A stretch of DNA of 64,000 bases from Hymenobacter sp. DG01 (GCF_006352025.1 NZ_CP040936.1:2728001-2792000), one strand, 5' to 3'. Shown: positions 18,036 to 26,886, counted from the first letter of the stretch. Made by a program: numbers and translations. Notes: a model not told the origin generated them from the letters alone.

Positions 18036-18938
18036 ATGTTGTTTCGCTCTCTTCCTGTCCTGCTGCTTTTGGGCGCCGTAGCCGCACCCACCCTGGCCCA
18101 ACAAACCCCGCGCGAGCTGAATACGCTGCCCGGCGGTCCGCCACCCACCACTCCGGCCCAGCCGGCCCCCGCTCCTGCGGCCCCGGCCGCAACGGCCGTG
18201 GCCCCCCCCGACTCGGTGCGCCGGCCGGTGCCGAGCCCACTGCCCGCCGCCAATACCAGCCGCTACGCCGTGGGGCTGAAAACCGGCCAGGTGGTGCGCG
18301 GCTACGATGTAGAGCTGAAGCAACCCATCCTGGGCCGTACCTTTTTGCTGGTTGATGGGCAGCAGCGCCTCGACCTAAACGACGTGCGCTACTACGAGGA
18401 TGAAACCGGCTTTTATGTGCGCACTACCCTGCCCGGCCGCTCCAAGCGCGAAAGCACCCTGCGCCGCGACCGGGTAGGTCGCATCAGCCTGTACTCCATC
18501 ACGCGCCAGCAGTACACCAATAGTCCGTACGGCTACAGCCCCTACGGCATGGGCCGGTATGGGTACGGCTACCCCTACGGCGGCTACGGTGGGTTTGGGG
18601 GCTACCGCACGGTGCGCCAGGAGTACTTCAGCAAAGACAATGGCCCCATTGAGGACCTGAGCGTACGCAACCTGCAGCTGGCTACTACCGATAACCCCGG
18701 CGCCCAGCAGCTATTGGCAGATGCCCGCCGCTACCAGACCCTGACCACCTTAAGCTACGTAGGAGCGGGCGGGCTCCTGCTGGCCGGCGTGTTCTCCAGC
18801 TTCAGTACCAGCAACGGCGCCTCTATATCGCCGCTGATGTACGCGGCCATTCCGCTGGCCATCGTGCCACTGGTAATTGGCGGCAAGCAGCAGAACAGCA
18901 TCAAGCAGGCTATTCTGCTCTACAACCGGGGCCAGTAG
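18036..18938 (+). CDS. Putative envelope protein with Gly/Tyr-rich repeat
   Basis: The 300-residue protein has a signal peptide (MLFRSLPVLLLLGAVAAPTLAQ), a Pro/Ala-rich linker to about residue 70, and a beta-rich region (YAVGLKTGQVVRGYDVELKQPILGRTFLLVDGQQRLDLNDVRYYEDETGFYVRT). A run of Tyr-Gly repeats follows at about 165-190 (SPYGMGRYGYGYPYGGYGG), and two hydrophobic segments lie near the C-terminus (LSYVGAGGLLLAGVF and LMYAAIPLAIVPLVIGG). No family recognised. Low-complexity Gly/Tyr segments are common in exported Bacteroidota proteins. The frame is open 50 codons upstream, but the signal peptide fixes the ATG at 18036. A terminator follows. Confidence 0.8.
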   Translation: MLFRSLPVLLLLGAVAAPTLAQQTPRELNTLPGGPPPTTPAQPAPAPAAPAATAVAPPDSVRRPVPSPLPAANTSRYAVGLKTGQVVRGYDVELKQPILGRTFLLVDGQQRLDLNDVRYYEDETGFYVRTTLPGRSKRESTLRRDRVGRISLYSITRQQYTNSPYGYSPYGMGRYGYGYPYGGYGGFGGYRTVRQEYFSKDNGPIEDLSVRNLQLATTDNPGAQQLLADARRYQTLTTLSYVGAGGLLLAGVFSSFSTSNGASISPLMYAAIPLAIVPLVIGGKQQNSIKQAILLYNRGQ

Positions 18939-18962
18939 CCCTGGCGGCTTCTGACTGATGCG

Positions 18963-18998
18963 AAAAGCCCCTGCCTACCACGGCCGGGGCTTTTTTTT
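18963..18998 (+). terminator. Intrinsic terminator
   Basis: AAAAGCCCC (18963-18971) and GGGGCTTTT (18986-18994), with the T run extending to 18998, 25 bases after the 18036-18938 gene. Confidence 0.88.
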
Positions 18999-19043
18999 GC
19001 GGTAGGCTCAACCACGGCGGCGGCAAGTTGCGTAGGCAACAGG

Positions 19044-19775
19044 GTGGCTTCATCCTCCCTACCCCTCGCCCCCGACCCAACCTTTTTCGCCCGCCAGGAG
19101 CTGGCCCTGTGGGTGCACGAGCAGCTGTGCACCGAGTACGGGGCGCCGTTCCGGTTTTTCAGCTCCAAAGATCCGCTCAGCGAGCTGATTAGCTCCCTGC
19201 TTTCGCACCGCACCCGCAACAAGGATTCGCACCGGGCCTACGAGCAGCTGCGGGCCCGCTTCCCGACCTGGGACCAGGTGCGCGACGCGCCCACCACCGA
19301 GGTGGAGGAAGCCATCAGCCCGTGTACCTGGCCCGAGCAGAAAGCGCCCCGCCTGCAGCAGGTGCTGCGCGAAGTGAGCCAGCGCTGCGGCGGCCCCTGC
19401 AACCTGGAGTTTCTGGCCGAGCTGCCCATTCCGGAGGCCCGGGCCTGGTTGGAGGAGCTGCCGGGGGTAGGCCGCAAAACCAGCGCCGCCGTACTCCTGT
19501 TCAGCACCCTGCGCCGGCCCGCCATGCCCGTTGACAGCCACCACCACCGCGTGGCCCAGCGCCTGGGCCTGATTGGCCCGAAGGTGGGCGAGGCCCCCGC
19601 GCACGCGCTGCTGGAGGCCCTGCTGCCCCTCGGCTGGGATGCCCAGCAGGTGTACGACCACCACGAGGCCCTGATGTTTCATGGCCAGAAATGCTGCTAC
19701 TTCCATACGCCCGCCTGCGGCCGGTGCGTGGTACTGAGTCGCTGCCCCTTCGGGCAGGCCCGCGTGAATACCTGA
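19044..19775 (+). CDS. Endonuclease III-like DNA glycosylase (HhH-GPD, 4Fe-4S)
   Basis: The 243-residue protein is a base-excision repair glycosylase. It has the LISSLLSHRTRNKDSHRAYEQL helix of the Nth family, the helix-hairpin-helix LPGVGRKTSAAV with the catalytic Lys, the catalytic Asp in MPVDSHHHRVAQRLGL, and a C-terminal iron-sulphur cluster with C-x6-C-x2-C-x5-C spacing (CYFHTPACGRCVVLSRC). DPLSELISSLLS in place of PFELLIAVILSAQ, and CTWPEQKA, suggest an Nth paralogue rather than the main Nth. Translation starts at GTG 19044, because an in-frame TAG lies just upstream. It is followed by a small membrane protein gene. Confidence 0.9.
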   Translation: MASSSLPLAPDPTFFARQELALWVHEQLCTEYGAPFRFFSSKDPLSELISSLLSHRTRNKDSHRAYEQLRARFPTWDQVRDAPTTEVEEAISPCTWPEQKAPRLQQVLREVSQRCGGPCNLEFLAELPIPEARAWLEELPGVGRKTSAAVLLFSTLRRPAMPVDSHHHRVAQRLGLIGPKVGEAPAHALLEALLPLGWDAQQVYDHHEALMFHGQKCCYFHTPACGRCVVLSRCPFGQARVNT

Positions 19776-19821
19776 CTTCTTCTACCTTGCTTTCCTTTCG
19801 CAACTACCTGCTTTCTGCACC

Positions 19822-20022
19822 ATGAAAACGACCTACGGCCTGCCTGCTTTGCTTTCCGCTTTCTTCCCCGGTTTGAGCCAGCTGGTGAAGGGCCAGATTC
19901 TGAAGGCCATCTTCATCTGGCTGGTGGGCGGAGCGGTTGGCTTTCTGCTGAGCTGGACGATTATCGTGCCCGTGGCCCTGTGGGCCTGGAACGTGTACGA
20001 CGCCTACAACGACCCTGCTTAG
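19822..20022 (+). CDS. Small membrane protein
   Basis: This 66-residue protein has two hydrophobic segments (PALLSAFFPGLSQLVKGQI and AIFIWLVGGAVGFLLSWTIIVPVALWAW) and ends NVYDAYNDPA. The pattern of a GLSQLVKGQI turn, membrane hairpin and WNVYDAY end recalls TM2-domain mini-proteins. Function unknown. It ends three bases before the DUF167 start, so the two are translationally coupled. Confidence 0.85.
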   Translation: MKTTYGLPALLSAFFPGLSQLVKGQILKAIFIWLVGGAVGFLLSWTIIVPVALWAWNVYDAYNDPA

Positions 20023-20025
20023 TCC

Positions 20026-20295
20026 GTGCCGGTTCTGCACCTGAAAGCCAAGCCCAACGGCCGCCGCAACCAGCTAGAAATTGCCCCCGATGGCAGCGTA
20101 ACCGTGCGCCTGAACGCCCCCGCCCAGGATGGCAAAGCCAACGCCTGCCTGCTCGGCTACCTCGCCGACGTGTTCGGGGTAGCCAAATCCAGCCTCACGC
20201 TGCTCAGCGGCCATACCGCGCCATTCAAGAAAGTAGAGGTAGGCGGCCTCTCGTCGGAAGAGTTTGAAGCGGTACTGGCCCGGTTTCGGGGGTAG
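20026..20295 (+). CDS. DUF167/YggU-family protein
   Basis: The 89-residue protein has the DUF167 pattern: HLKAKPNGRRNQLEI, then VTVRLNAPAQDGKANACLLGYLADVF, then LTLLSGHTAPFKKVEVGGL. The family is small and cytosolic with no established function. Translation starts at GTG 20026, three bases after the stop of the small membrane protein, so they form a unit. Confidence 0.92.
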   Translation: MPVLHLKAKPNGRRNQLEIAPDGSVTVRLNAPAQDGKANACLLGYLADVFGVAKSSLTLLSGHTAPFKKVEVGGLSSEEFEAVLARFRG

Positions 20296-20397
20296 GGAAA
20301 GTCAACGGGAAGTGCATCTTTCGGCCGAGGGGTTGCGTTGAACGGTTCAGTTCCGGCTTCTGGCCGGGTTCCGTCCTTCTCTCTCCCCTCTCTTTGC

Positions 20398-21198
20398 ATG
20401 ACTGATTTTCCTACCTGGGCCGTAGCGGGCTTCTGGGGCCTGGTTTCGGGCTCGGCCCTGCTGCTGGGCGCGGCCGTTGGCTACTTCGCCCGCGTGCCGC
20501 AGCGCCTGATTGCGGCCATTATGGCCTTCGGCAGTGGCGTCCTGATTTCCACTCTCTCTCTGGAGTTAATGGAAGAAGCCTACAAAAAAGGCGGTTTCAG
20601 CGCTACGGCCAGTGGTTTTGTAGGTGGCGCCGCCGTGTACACCCTGGCCAACTGGCTGCTGGCCCGCCATGGCGCCAAGCACCGCAAACGCTCCGGCGAG
20701 CACCAGGCACAGGAGCGCCAGGCCGTGCAGGAAGGCCAAACCGAAGCTTCCACATCGGGTTCCGACAATGGTATGGCCCTGGCTATTGGCGCTCTGCTCG
20801 ATGGCATTCCCGAAAGCATTGTGATTGGCTTGAGCATGCTGGCTGGCGGCGCGGTAAGCATGGTGGCCGTGGTGGCCATTTTTCTGAGCAACCTGCCCGA
20901 GGGCCTGAGCAGTGCGGCCGGCATGCGCAAGGCCGGCCGCACCCCCACCTACGTGCTGGGCCTCTGGGCAGGCATCGCCCTGATTTCGGGGGTAGCCTCC
21001 CTGGTGGGCTACTCCGTGTTCAGTGGGTTTCCGGAGGAGGTTATAGCCGCTACCATGGCCGTATCGGCGGGGGCTGTTTTGGCTATGGTGGCCGACACCA
21101 TGATTCCGGAAGCCTTTGAGGTAGCCCACAACTTCACGGGCCTGATTACGGTGCTGGGCTTTCTGGTGTCGTTTGTGTTGAGCAAGCTGGGAGGTTAG
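20398..21198 (+). CDS. ZIP-family metal transporter
   Basis: The 266-residue protein has about eight membrane helices. The metal-binding signatures are in helices 4 and 5: IGALLDGIPESIVIGLSM (His replaced by Asp in the usual HxxPEG context) and FLSNLPEGLSSAAGMRK. A His/Glu/Gln-rich cytoplasmic loop (HGAKHRKRSGEHQAQERQ) lies between helices 3 and 4. It would import zinc, iron or another divalent metal across the inner membrane. ATG 20398 gives MTDFPTWAVAGFWGLV; the frame is open 20 codons upstream without hydrophobic sequence. No metal-responsive site was recognised upstream. Confidence 0.92.
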   Translation: MTDFPTWAVAGFWGLVSGSALLLGAAVGYFARVPQRLIAAIMAFGSGVLISTLSLELMEEAYKKGGFSATASGFVGGAAVYTLANWLLARHGAKHRKRSGEHQAQERQAVQEGQTEASTSGSDNGMALAIGALLDGIPESIVIGLSMLAGGAVSMVAVVAIFLSNLPEGLSSAAGMRKAGRTPTYVLGLWAGIALISGVASLVGYSVFSGFPEEVIAATMAVSAGAVLAMVADTMIPEAFEVAHNFTGLITVLGFLVSFVLSKLGG

Positions 21199-21209
21199 CG
21201 GCCCGCAGG

Positions 21210-21227
21210 GGGGTAGGGCCCTACCCC
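21210..21227. other. Perfect 18-bp palindrome made of two CTACCCC words
   Basis: GGGGTAGGGCCCTACCCC has no loop. It joins a GGGGTAG and a CTACCCC head to head just after the ZIP gene stop and is followed by GGTTTT. It could act as a weak terminator or as a protein site. Confidence 0.6.
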
Positions 21228-21313
21228 GGTTTTACGCCCGAACCCGGCGCGGTCGTTCCGGCGGGGCCTAAATCTGCGTAGATTGCAGGTATCGACTTAT
21301 TGTACGGATACCT

Positions 21314-22723
21314 ATGCCCGCTACGCCCGACCCGTCTGCTATTCAACCGCTGCTGGAAGCCCTATCCTTCTCGCCCGATAACCTGGCACTGCGCAAGCAC
21401 GTGGCAGGCCTGCTGGTGCAGGCCGCCCGCCTGCCGGAAGCCGAAGAACTCTACCGCACCGGCCTGCGCCAGGCCCCCGACGACCCGGATTTGCAGCTGG
21501 GTCTGGCTGAAACCTATGCCAGCCTAAGTAAAACATCGGCGGCGTTTGTGGTGGTGGAAGAGCTGCTGGCCGCCCGCCCCGAGCACGCCCGCGCCCACCT
21601 GCTGCACGCCCGCCTGCTGCTCACAACCGACCAGGTAACGGCGGCCCGCGAAGCTTACCACACGGCCCTGCACTATAACCCCACCCTGGAAGACGCGGAG
21701 CTGGCCGGCCGCCTGCGCGGCAGTGCCGGCGCTACGGCCCAGCCGGCCCATGGGGGTGCCCCTACCCCTTTCCCCGGCGCCAACCCCACCACCTCTGCCG
21801 GCTCCGACGATGATTTCGGGAGTCTGGAGCAAAACCTGTTCAGCGGCCTGGAGCGCCCCAAAATCACCTTTGCCGATGTAGGCGGTATGGAGGCCATTAA
21901 GGAGGAAATCCGGCTGAAGATTATCCATCCGCTGCAGTTTCCGGATCTATACAAGGCCTACGGCAAGGCGGCTGGCGGTGGGCTGCTGCTCTACGGCCCG
22001 CCCGGCTGCGGCAAAACCCACCTGGCCCGCGCTACGGCCGGCGAGGTGCAGGCCAGCTTTATCCACGTCGGCATCAACGATATTCTGGATATGTGGCTGG
22101 GCAACAGTGAGCGGAACCTGCACCAGATTTTCGAGCAGGCCCGTCTGCAGGCTCCGTGCGTACTGTTTTTTGATGAAGTGGATGCCCTGGCTGCCAACCG
22201 CCACGACCTGCGCCAGAGCGCGGGCCGCACCGTCATCAACCAGTTTCTCTCGGAGCTGGATGGTGCTACCCGCTCCAACGACGGCGTACTGATTCTGGCC
22301 GCCACCAACGCGCCCTGGCACCTCGACTCGGCCTTCCGCCGTCCCGGCCGCTTCGACCGGATTCTGCTGGTTACGCCCCCCGATGAGCCTGCCCGCGAGG
22401 CCGTGCTGGAAGTGCTGCTGCAGGGTAAGCCCGTAGCCCCTTCCGTGAACCTGCGCAAGCTGGCCGCCCAAACCGCCGGCTTCTCCGGGGCCGATTTGCA
22501 GGCCGTGGTAGATGTGGCTGTGGAAGCTCGCCTGCGCGAATCGATGAAAGCCGGCAAGCCCCTGCCCCTGGAGCAGGCTACCTTTCAGGAGGCCGTCGGC
22601 AAAGTGAAACCCAGTACCCGCGAGTGGTTCGCCACGGCCAAAAACTACGCCCTCTACTCCAACGAAGGCGGCGTGTACGACGACATTCTGGTGTATCTGG
22701 GCATCAAGAAGCCTTCGGCGTAG
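21314..22723 (+). CDS. AAA ATPase with N-terminal TPR region
   Basis: The 469-residue protein has TPR-like helical pairs at residues 10-135 (LPEAEELYRTGLRQAPDDPDLQLGLAETYAS), a Pro/Gly/Ser-rich linker, then one VCP/katanin-type AAA module from about 185 (FADVGGMEAIKEEIR). Walker A is GPPGCGKT (228-235), Walker B is LFFDEVDA (284-291), and the pore loop MWLGNSE keeps the aromatic-hydrophobic pair. Arg fingers lie in FRRPGRFDR. It ends in the short tail YSNEGGVYDDILVYLGIKKP. Such modules form hexamers that unfold or disassemble proteins. The TPR part would recruit partners. It is followed after 12 bases by the first of two TPR membrane protein genes. Confidence 0.92.
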   Translation: MPATPDPSAIQPLLEALSFSPDNLALRKHVAGLLVQAARLPEAEELYRTGLRQAPDDPDLQLGLAETYASLSKTSAAFVVVEELLAARPEHARAHLLHARLLLTTDQVTAAREAYHTALHYNPTLEDAELAGRLRGSAGATAQPAHGGAPTPFPGANPTTSAGSDDDFGSLEQNLFSGLERPKITFADVGGMEAIKEEIRLKIIHPLQFPDLYKAYGKAAGGGLLLYGPPGCGKTHLARATAGEVQASFIHVGINDILDMWLGNSERNLHQIFEQARLQAPCVLFFDEVDALAANRHDLRQSAGRTVINQFLSELDGATRSNDGVLILAATNAPWHLDSAFRRPGRFDRILLVTPPDEPAREAVLEVLLQGKPVAPSVNLRKLAAQTAGFSGADLQAVVDVAVEARLRESMKAGKPLPLEQATFQEAVGKVKPSTREWFATAKNYALYSNEGGVYDDILVYLGIKKPSA

Positions 22724-22735
22724 CAGCAGGAGCCG

Positions 22736-23941
22736 ATGGAAGAAGTCCGCGCTACTAAATGGCAGGAGGCGGTGCAGCATCTGCTGGCCGTGCGCCGGCC
22801 GGAGCAGGCTGAGCAGCTGGTGCGGCGGCACTTGGCTTTTCATCCGCTGGATGCCGCCGCCCACGAGCTGCTGGGCCTGGTGCTGCTCAACCTGCCCGGC
22901 CGGGAAGCCGAGGCACAAGCTGCCATTCGGGAGGCCATTGGCCTGGACCCGCAGCAGCCTGATGCACACTATTTCCAGAGCGTGGCGCTGCTGCGCAGCT
23001 CCCAGCCGTTTGCCGCCCTGCAGGCCATTAACGAGGCACTGCGCCTTAACCCGCGCAACGCCACGTATTTCGGCTACAAGGCCGTTATCCTGAATGCCCG
23101 CCGGCAGCCCGAGCAGGCCCTGCAGGTGGCGGATGCTGGCCTGGCTTATAACCCGGGGCATCTGGAGTGCCTGTACCAGCGTATTCGGGCCCTGAAAGCC
23201 CTGCACCGGCAGGAGGCCGCAACTCAGACAATCGGGCAGCTGGCCCGGTGGCACCCTACCTCTTTCCTGGCGCACTACCTGTTGGGAGAAGAAGCGGAGC
23301 GCCAGGGTCACACCGTGGCAGCGGCTTCTCATCTGCAGGAAGCGCTTCGGCTCCACCCCCACAGCACCCGGGCACAACAAAAACTGTTGCCTCTGTTGGC
23401 TGAGCTGGGGCAGGCGGCCCGGCAGCGCGGGGAGGCAGAAGCGGCCCGTGCCTACTTCTGGCAAGCCTGGCACCTGCAGCCCGGCAACCCCGATACGCAG
23501 CGGGCAATAGAACAGCTTGCCCAGCACAGCTACTGGCTCAAGCGGCAGCTGCTGCGGCTTGACGCGTGGTCGGAGGCGGTGCAGCAAAACCTGAAAAAAG
23601 GTAAGCCGCGTGCTTTCCTACAGCTGTATCTGGTAATGTTGCCGCTGATAGCCGTGTTTTGTCTGCCCTTGCTGCTGGCTATGCTTTACGCTACCGTGCA
23701 GTGGCGGCTGCACCCCGATGTACGGCTGCTGCGGCAGCACTCGCGCCGCACCACCGTGGTCCGGGTGGCGCTGGAGGTGGGCGCGGGGCTCCTTGTACTG
23801 GGGCTGATTGTGGCATTCCGGCTTTGGCTTGACACCGTACCGGAGGAGGTCATCCTGCTCCTACTGGGGGTGCTAGCCCTTGTTTTGGGCGTGTGGCTGC
23901 GCCGCCAACGCGGGCACACGCCTTCCTCCGTGCCCGAGTAA
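22736..23941 (+). CDS. TPR membrane protein A of the AAA cassette
   Basis: The 401-residue protein has about seven TPR-type repeats over residues 8-265 (for example PLDAAAHELLGLVLLNLPGREAEAQAAIREAIGLDP). A junction motif YWLKRQLLRLDAWSEAV follows, then three to four hydrophobic helices (LPLIAVFCLPLLLAMLYATV, ALEVGAGLLVLGLIVAFRLWL, VILLLLGVLALVLGVWL). There is no signal peptide, so the TPRs should face the cytosol and the C-terminus anchors the protein. It lies 12 bases after the AAA gene and shares overall design and the junction motif with the next gene, so the two are paralogues. Confidence 0.88.
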   Translation: MEEVRATKWQEAVQHLLAVRRPEQAEQLVRRHLAFHPLDAAAHELLGLVLLNLPGREAEAQAAIREAIGLDPQQPDAHYFQSVALLRSSQPFAALQAINEALRLNPRNATYFGYKAVILNARRQPEQALQVADAGLAYNPGHLECLYQRIRALKALHRQEAATQTIGQLARWHPTSFLAHYLLGEEAERQGHTVAAASHLQEALRLHPHSTRAQQKLLPLLAELGQAARQRGEAEAARAYFWQAWHLQPGNPDTQRAIEQLAQHSYWLKRQLLRLDAWSEAVQQNLKKGKPRAFLQLYLVMLPLIAVFCLPLLLAMLYATVQWRLHPDVRLLRQHSRRTTVVRVALEVGAGLLVLGLIVAFRLWLDTVPEEVILLLLGVLALVLGVWLRRQRGHTPSSVPE

Positions 23942-23987
23942 CGCTTCTCGCTTTTATTCTCTCCCTGACCGACCCTCTCCTACCCCC

Positions 23988-25196
23988 ATGGAACAAGCCA
24001 ACTGGCCCGACCGGATTTTACTGCTGCTGCGCCAGGGCCGGGCGGCACAGGCCGAGCAGGAGCTGCGCTGCATTCTGCGCCAGGAGCCCAACGATGCCCT
24101 GGCCCATGCCTGGCTGGGCATGGCCCTGCTGGACTTGGGGCAGTTACCCGAGGGACAGGAACACATCGAAATTGCCATTGGCCTGGCCCCGGAGTTCGAC
24201 TTTGCTTACTACCTGCTCAGCCTAGCCCACCAGCGCCAGCACCGCCTCAACGAGGCTCAGGAAGCTATTGAAGAAGCCCTTCGCCTCGACCCCACCGACC
24301 CCAACTACCACCACACCCTCGGCCTGATTCGGTTTCAGCGGGGGCAGTGGGAAGGTGCGCTGCGGGCCGCCGAAATGGGCCTGGCCTACGACCCCGAGCA
24401 TGTGGACTGCCTAGGGTTGCGGGGCCGTTGCCTGGCCCGCCTCGGCCGCGCCCAGGATGCCGAGGCCTCCCTGCAAACCGCCCTGCGCTACGACCCCGAC
24501 GATGCCGGCACCCATGCCGACGCTGGTTGGGTAGCCCTGGAGGCCGGCCGCCACCGCGCGGCCCTGGAGCACTTCCGCGACGCCCTGCGTCGGCAGCCTA
24601 CCTCCAACTACGCCCGCGAAGGGCTGGTAGAGTCGCTGAAGGCGCAGTACTGGCTGTACCGGGCCTTCCTGCGCTTCACCGTCTGGACGGAAAAGCTGGG
24701 CGGCGGCATGCGACGCCTGCTATTCATTGGGCTGTACGTGTTGGTGCGGTTTGTGCCGGTGTTGCTGCCCATTTACCTACCTCTGGTGTTCATGAGCTGG
24801 TTTGCCGACCCCATGTTCAATGGGCTGCTGCTGCTGAACCCCTACGGCCGCCACGCTCTTTCGGAGCCGCAGAAGCGGCAGGCCTTGGCTTTTGCCGGAG
24901 TGCTGCTGGGCGCTACGGTTCTGCTCACCACGGCTACGTTCACGCCCCTGCACGGGCTGGGCATTCTGGGCGGCAGCCTGCTGGCAAGCCTGTTCCCGCT
25001 GACGGTGGCGCTGCGGCCCCACGCCACCCGCCGGGCCCGCACCTGGGCCGTGGTGGCCGCTGCCTTGCTGCTGGTGCTGGGGGTAGCCGGTACCGGAGCC
25101 AGCTTCCTGCTGCCAGAAGCGGGAATAGAAAAGGGACTGGTGGGGCTGCTCTTCGTTATCTGGCTGGTGTACCTCTGGTCCACGGCCCTGAGCTAG
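23988..25196 (+). CDS. TPR membrane protein B of the AAA cassette
   Basis: The 402-residue protein has the same layout as its neighbour: about six TPR repeats (residues 8-205, for example DPTDPNYHHTLGLIRFQRGQWEGALRAAEMGLAYDP), the junction YWLYRAFLRFTVWTEKL, then five or so membrane helices (LLFIGLYVLVRFVPVLLPIYLPLVF and others). ATG 23988 fits the start MEQANWPDRILLLLRQGRAAQAEQEL; the frame is open further upstream over the end of the previous gene without TPR sequence. Spacing after gene A is 46 bases, and a terminator follows, so the three genes form one transcription unit. Confidence 0.88.
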   Translation: MEQANWPDRILLLLRQGRAAQAEQELRCILRQEPNDALAHAWLGMALLDLGQLPEGQEHIEIAIGLAPEFDFAYYLLSLAHQRQHRLNEAQEAIEEALRLDPTDPNYHHTLGLIRFQRGQWEGALRAAEMGLAYDPEHVDCLGLRGRCLARLGRAQDAEASLQTALRYDPDDAGTHADAGWVALEAGRHRAALEHFRDALRRQPTSNYAREGLVESLKAQYWLYRAFLRFTVWTEKLGGGMRRLLFIGLYVLVRFVPVLLPIYLPLVFMSWFADPMFNGLLLLNPYGRHALSEPQKRQALAFAGVLLGATVLLTTATFTPLHGLGILGGSLLASLFPLTVALRPHATRRARTWAVVAAALLLVLGVAGTGASFLLPEAGIEKGLVGLLFVIWLVYLWSTALS

Positions 25197-25224
25197 CGGG
25201 CGCAGGGCCACTACCACGCATAAG

Positions 25225-25258
25225 AAAAGGCCACCGGATTCCCCGCCGGTGGCCTTTT
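25225..25258. terminator. Bidirectional terminator after the AAA/TPR cassette
   Basis: Perfect 13-base arms 25225-25237 and 25246-25258 (AAAAGGCCACCGG and its complement), lying between the convergent TPR gene and amt. Confidence 0.9.
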
Positions 25259-25350
25259 CCTGTAATGCCTCTCACCCTTCCATTGAACCTGCTGCCGGAG
25301 AGGCGGCCTCCGGATTCCCCGCCCTGAGGCTGTAGCGGCAGGCGTTTTCG

Positions 25351-26733
25351 TTACGCATTTTCCGGTGTTAGTTCGCGCCGGTACGTGCGCTCAAATTCTT
25401 CGTCGATGTGGTAGGTGGATTCCTCGTGCTGGCTTAAATCCAGGCCCAACTCCTCTTCCTGCACTTTTACGCGCAATCCGAAGATACGGTCGGTGATTTT
25501 CAATAAAATCCAGGCGCCGCCAAACGAATAGGCAATAACGATGACCAGACCCAGCAGGTGGTAGCCGAACGTAGTAAAGGAACCATGAACCAGCCCCACC
25601 TTATCGGCAAACACCCCCGTGAGCAGCATGCCCACAATGCCGCCCAGGCCGTGGCAGGGAAACACGTCCAGGGTGTCGTCGATGGTAGTGCGCGAGTTCT
25701 GCCAGTGCACGGCGGCGTGGCTGATGAGGGCGGCCAGCACCCCGAACAAAATGCTTTGCCCATACCCCACGTAGCCGGCCGCGGGCGTAATGGCCACCAG
25801 CCCCACCACGGCCCCGGTACAGGCCCCTACCGCCGTGGGCTTGCCGCCCCGGGCTACCTCAATCAGCAGCCAGGCAATAAGGGCGGCGGCCGAGGCCAGG
25901 TTGGTATTTACGAAGGAGAGGGCCGCCAGCTCGTTGGCGCCTAACGCTGAGCCGGCGTTAAACCCAAACCAACCAAACCACAGCAGCCCCGTGCCCAGCA
26001 GTACGTAGGGCACATTGGGGGTAGAGAAAGACGAGGTGCGCAGGCTGGTAGAACGGCGACCCAGCACCATAGCGCCGGCCAGGGCGGCCACCCCAGCTGA
26101 AATGTGTACCACCGTGCCGCCGGCAAAATCGAGCACACCCCACTTGCGCAGGAAGCCCTCGGGGTGCCAGGTCCAGTGGGCCAGCGGGCAGTAAATGAAC
26201 AGGCTGAACAGCACCATGAAGGCCAGATACCCCTTGAACCGCACCCGCTCGGCAAAGGAGCCGGTAATGAGGGCCGGGGTGATAATGGCAAACTTGAGCT
26301 GAAAGGCGAAGTAGAGAATAAACGGGATGCTCGCGGCGAAGACCGGGTTGGGAGCCGTGCCTACGTTACGCAGCAGCGCAAACGTGCGCGGGTCGCCGAT
26401 GAGGCCGTACCAGGAGTCGCCGTAGCAGAGGGAGAACCCCACGAAGTAAAAGAGCACCGACACCACGCCCAGCGCCACGAAGCTTTGCAGCATGGTACTG
26501 ATAACATTTTTGGGCCGCACCATGCCCCCATAAAAAAACGACAGCCCAGGGGTCATAATGAGCACAAAGGCGGTAGCCGTCAGCATCCAGGCTACATCGG
26601 CGGCATTGAGCGAGCCGGGTGCGGCGGCGGGGTGCGGCACCTCTACCAGAGCCGCTACCAGGGCCAGTACTAGTAGAACTCCCAGCATTAGTAAGCTAAG
26701 GCCCGGACGGAAAGAGGTTGCTTTATTGTTCAT
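25351..26733 (-). CDS. amt: Ammonium transporter (Amt family)
   Basis: The 460-residue protein has the Amt fold of eleven helices. Family signatures include FVLIMTPGLSFFYGGMVRPKN (outer Phe/Trp recruitment region), the first twin His in DFAGGTVVHISAGVAALAGA, and the second in DTLDVFPCHGLGGIVG. A short cytosolic tail rich in Glu follows (ELGLDLSQHEESTYHIDEEFERTYRREL). It moves ammonium/ammonia across the inner membrane for nitrogen assimilation. A glnK/PII gene, usual next to amt, is absent here. The upstream spacer is AT-rich, with no recognised sigma-54 or consensus promoter. Confidence 0.97.
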   Translation of the reverse strand: MNNKATSFRPGLSLLMLGVLLVLALVAALVEVPHPAAAPGSLNAADVAWMLTATAFVLIMTPGLSFFYGGMVRPKNVISTMLQSFVALGVVSVLFYFVGFSLCYGDSWYGLIGDPRTFALLRNVGTAPNPVFAASIPFILYFAFQLKFAIITPALITGSFAERVRFKGYLAFMVLFSLFIYCPLAHWTWHPEGFLRKWGVLDFAGGTVVHISAGVAALAGAMVLGRRSTSLRTSSFSTPNVPYVLLGTGLLWFGWFGFNAGSALGANELAALSFVNTNLASAAALIAWLLIEVARGGKPTAVGACTGAVVGLVAITPAAGYVGYGQSILFGVLAALISHAAVHWQNSRTTIDDTLDVFPCHGLGGIVGMLLTGVFADKVGLVHGSFTTFGYHLLGLVIVIAYSFGGAWILLKITDRIFGLRVKVQEEELGLDLSQHEESTYHIDEEFERTYRRELTPENA

Positions 26734-26886
26734 TACGCGCTTTTTCAGAATACACCATCTTTTTCAAGGTCAATATATCATAAACGTACCTTAAATTTAA
26801 TTTATGACCCTGAAATAATACGCCGCTTGATCATAAATACTATCAAATAGTCACTACACCCCTTCAAATTGCATAGACTATTATCA

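Noticed and set aside
18536..18600. Tyr/Gly tandem codons as a DNA repeat
   Set aside because: Irregular at DNA level; explained as a low-complexity protein segment.
21947..23587. 546-codon minus-strand frame over the AAA and TPR genes
   Set aside because: Spans two real genes and their boundary, with no recognisable motif.
24347..25327. 326-codon plus-strand frame over TPR gene B
   Set aside because: Out-of-frame shadow rich in Arg, Pro and Gly; the TPR frame is clear.
25289..25342. Possible hairpin CTGCCG/CGGCAG before amt's end
   Set aside because: Short and interrupted; the adjacent 25225-25258 stem explains termination better.
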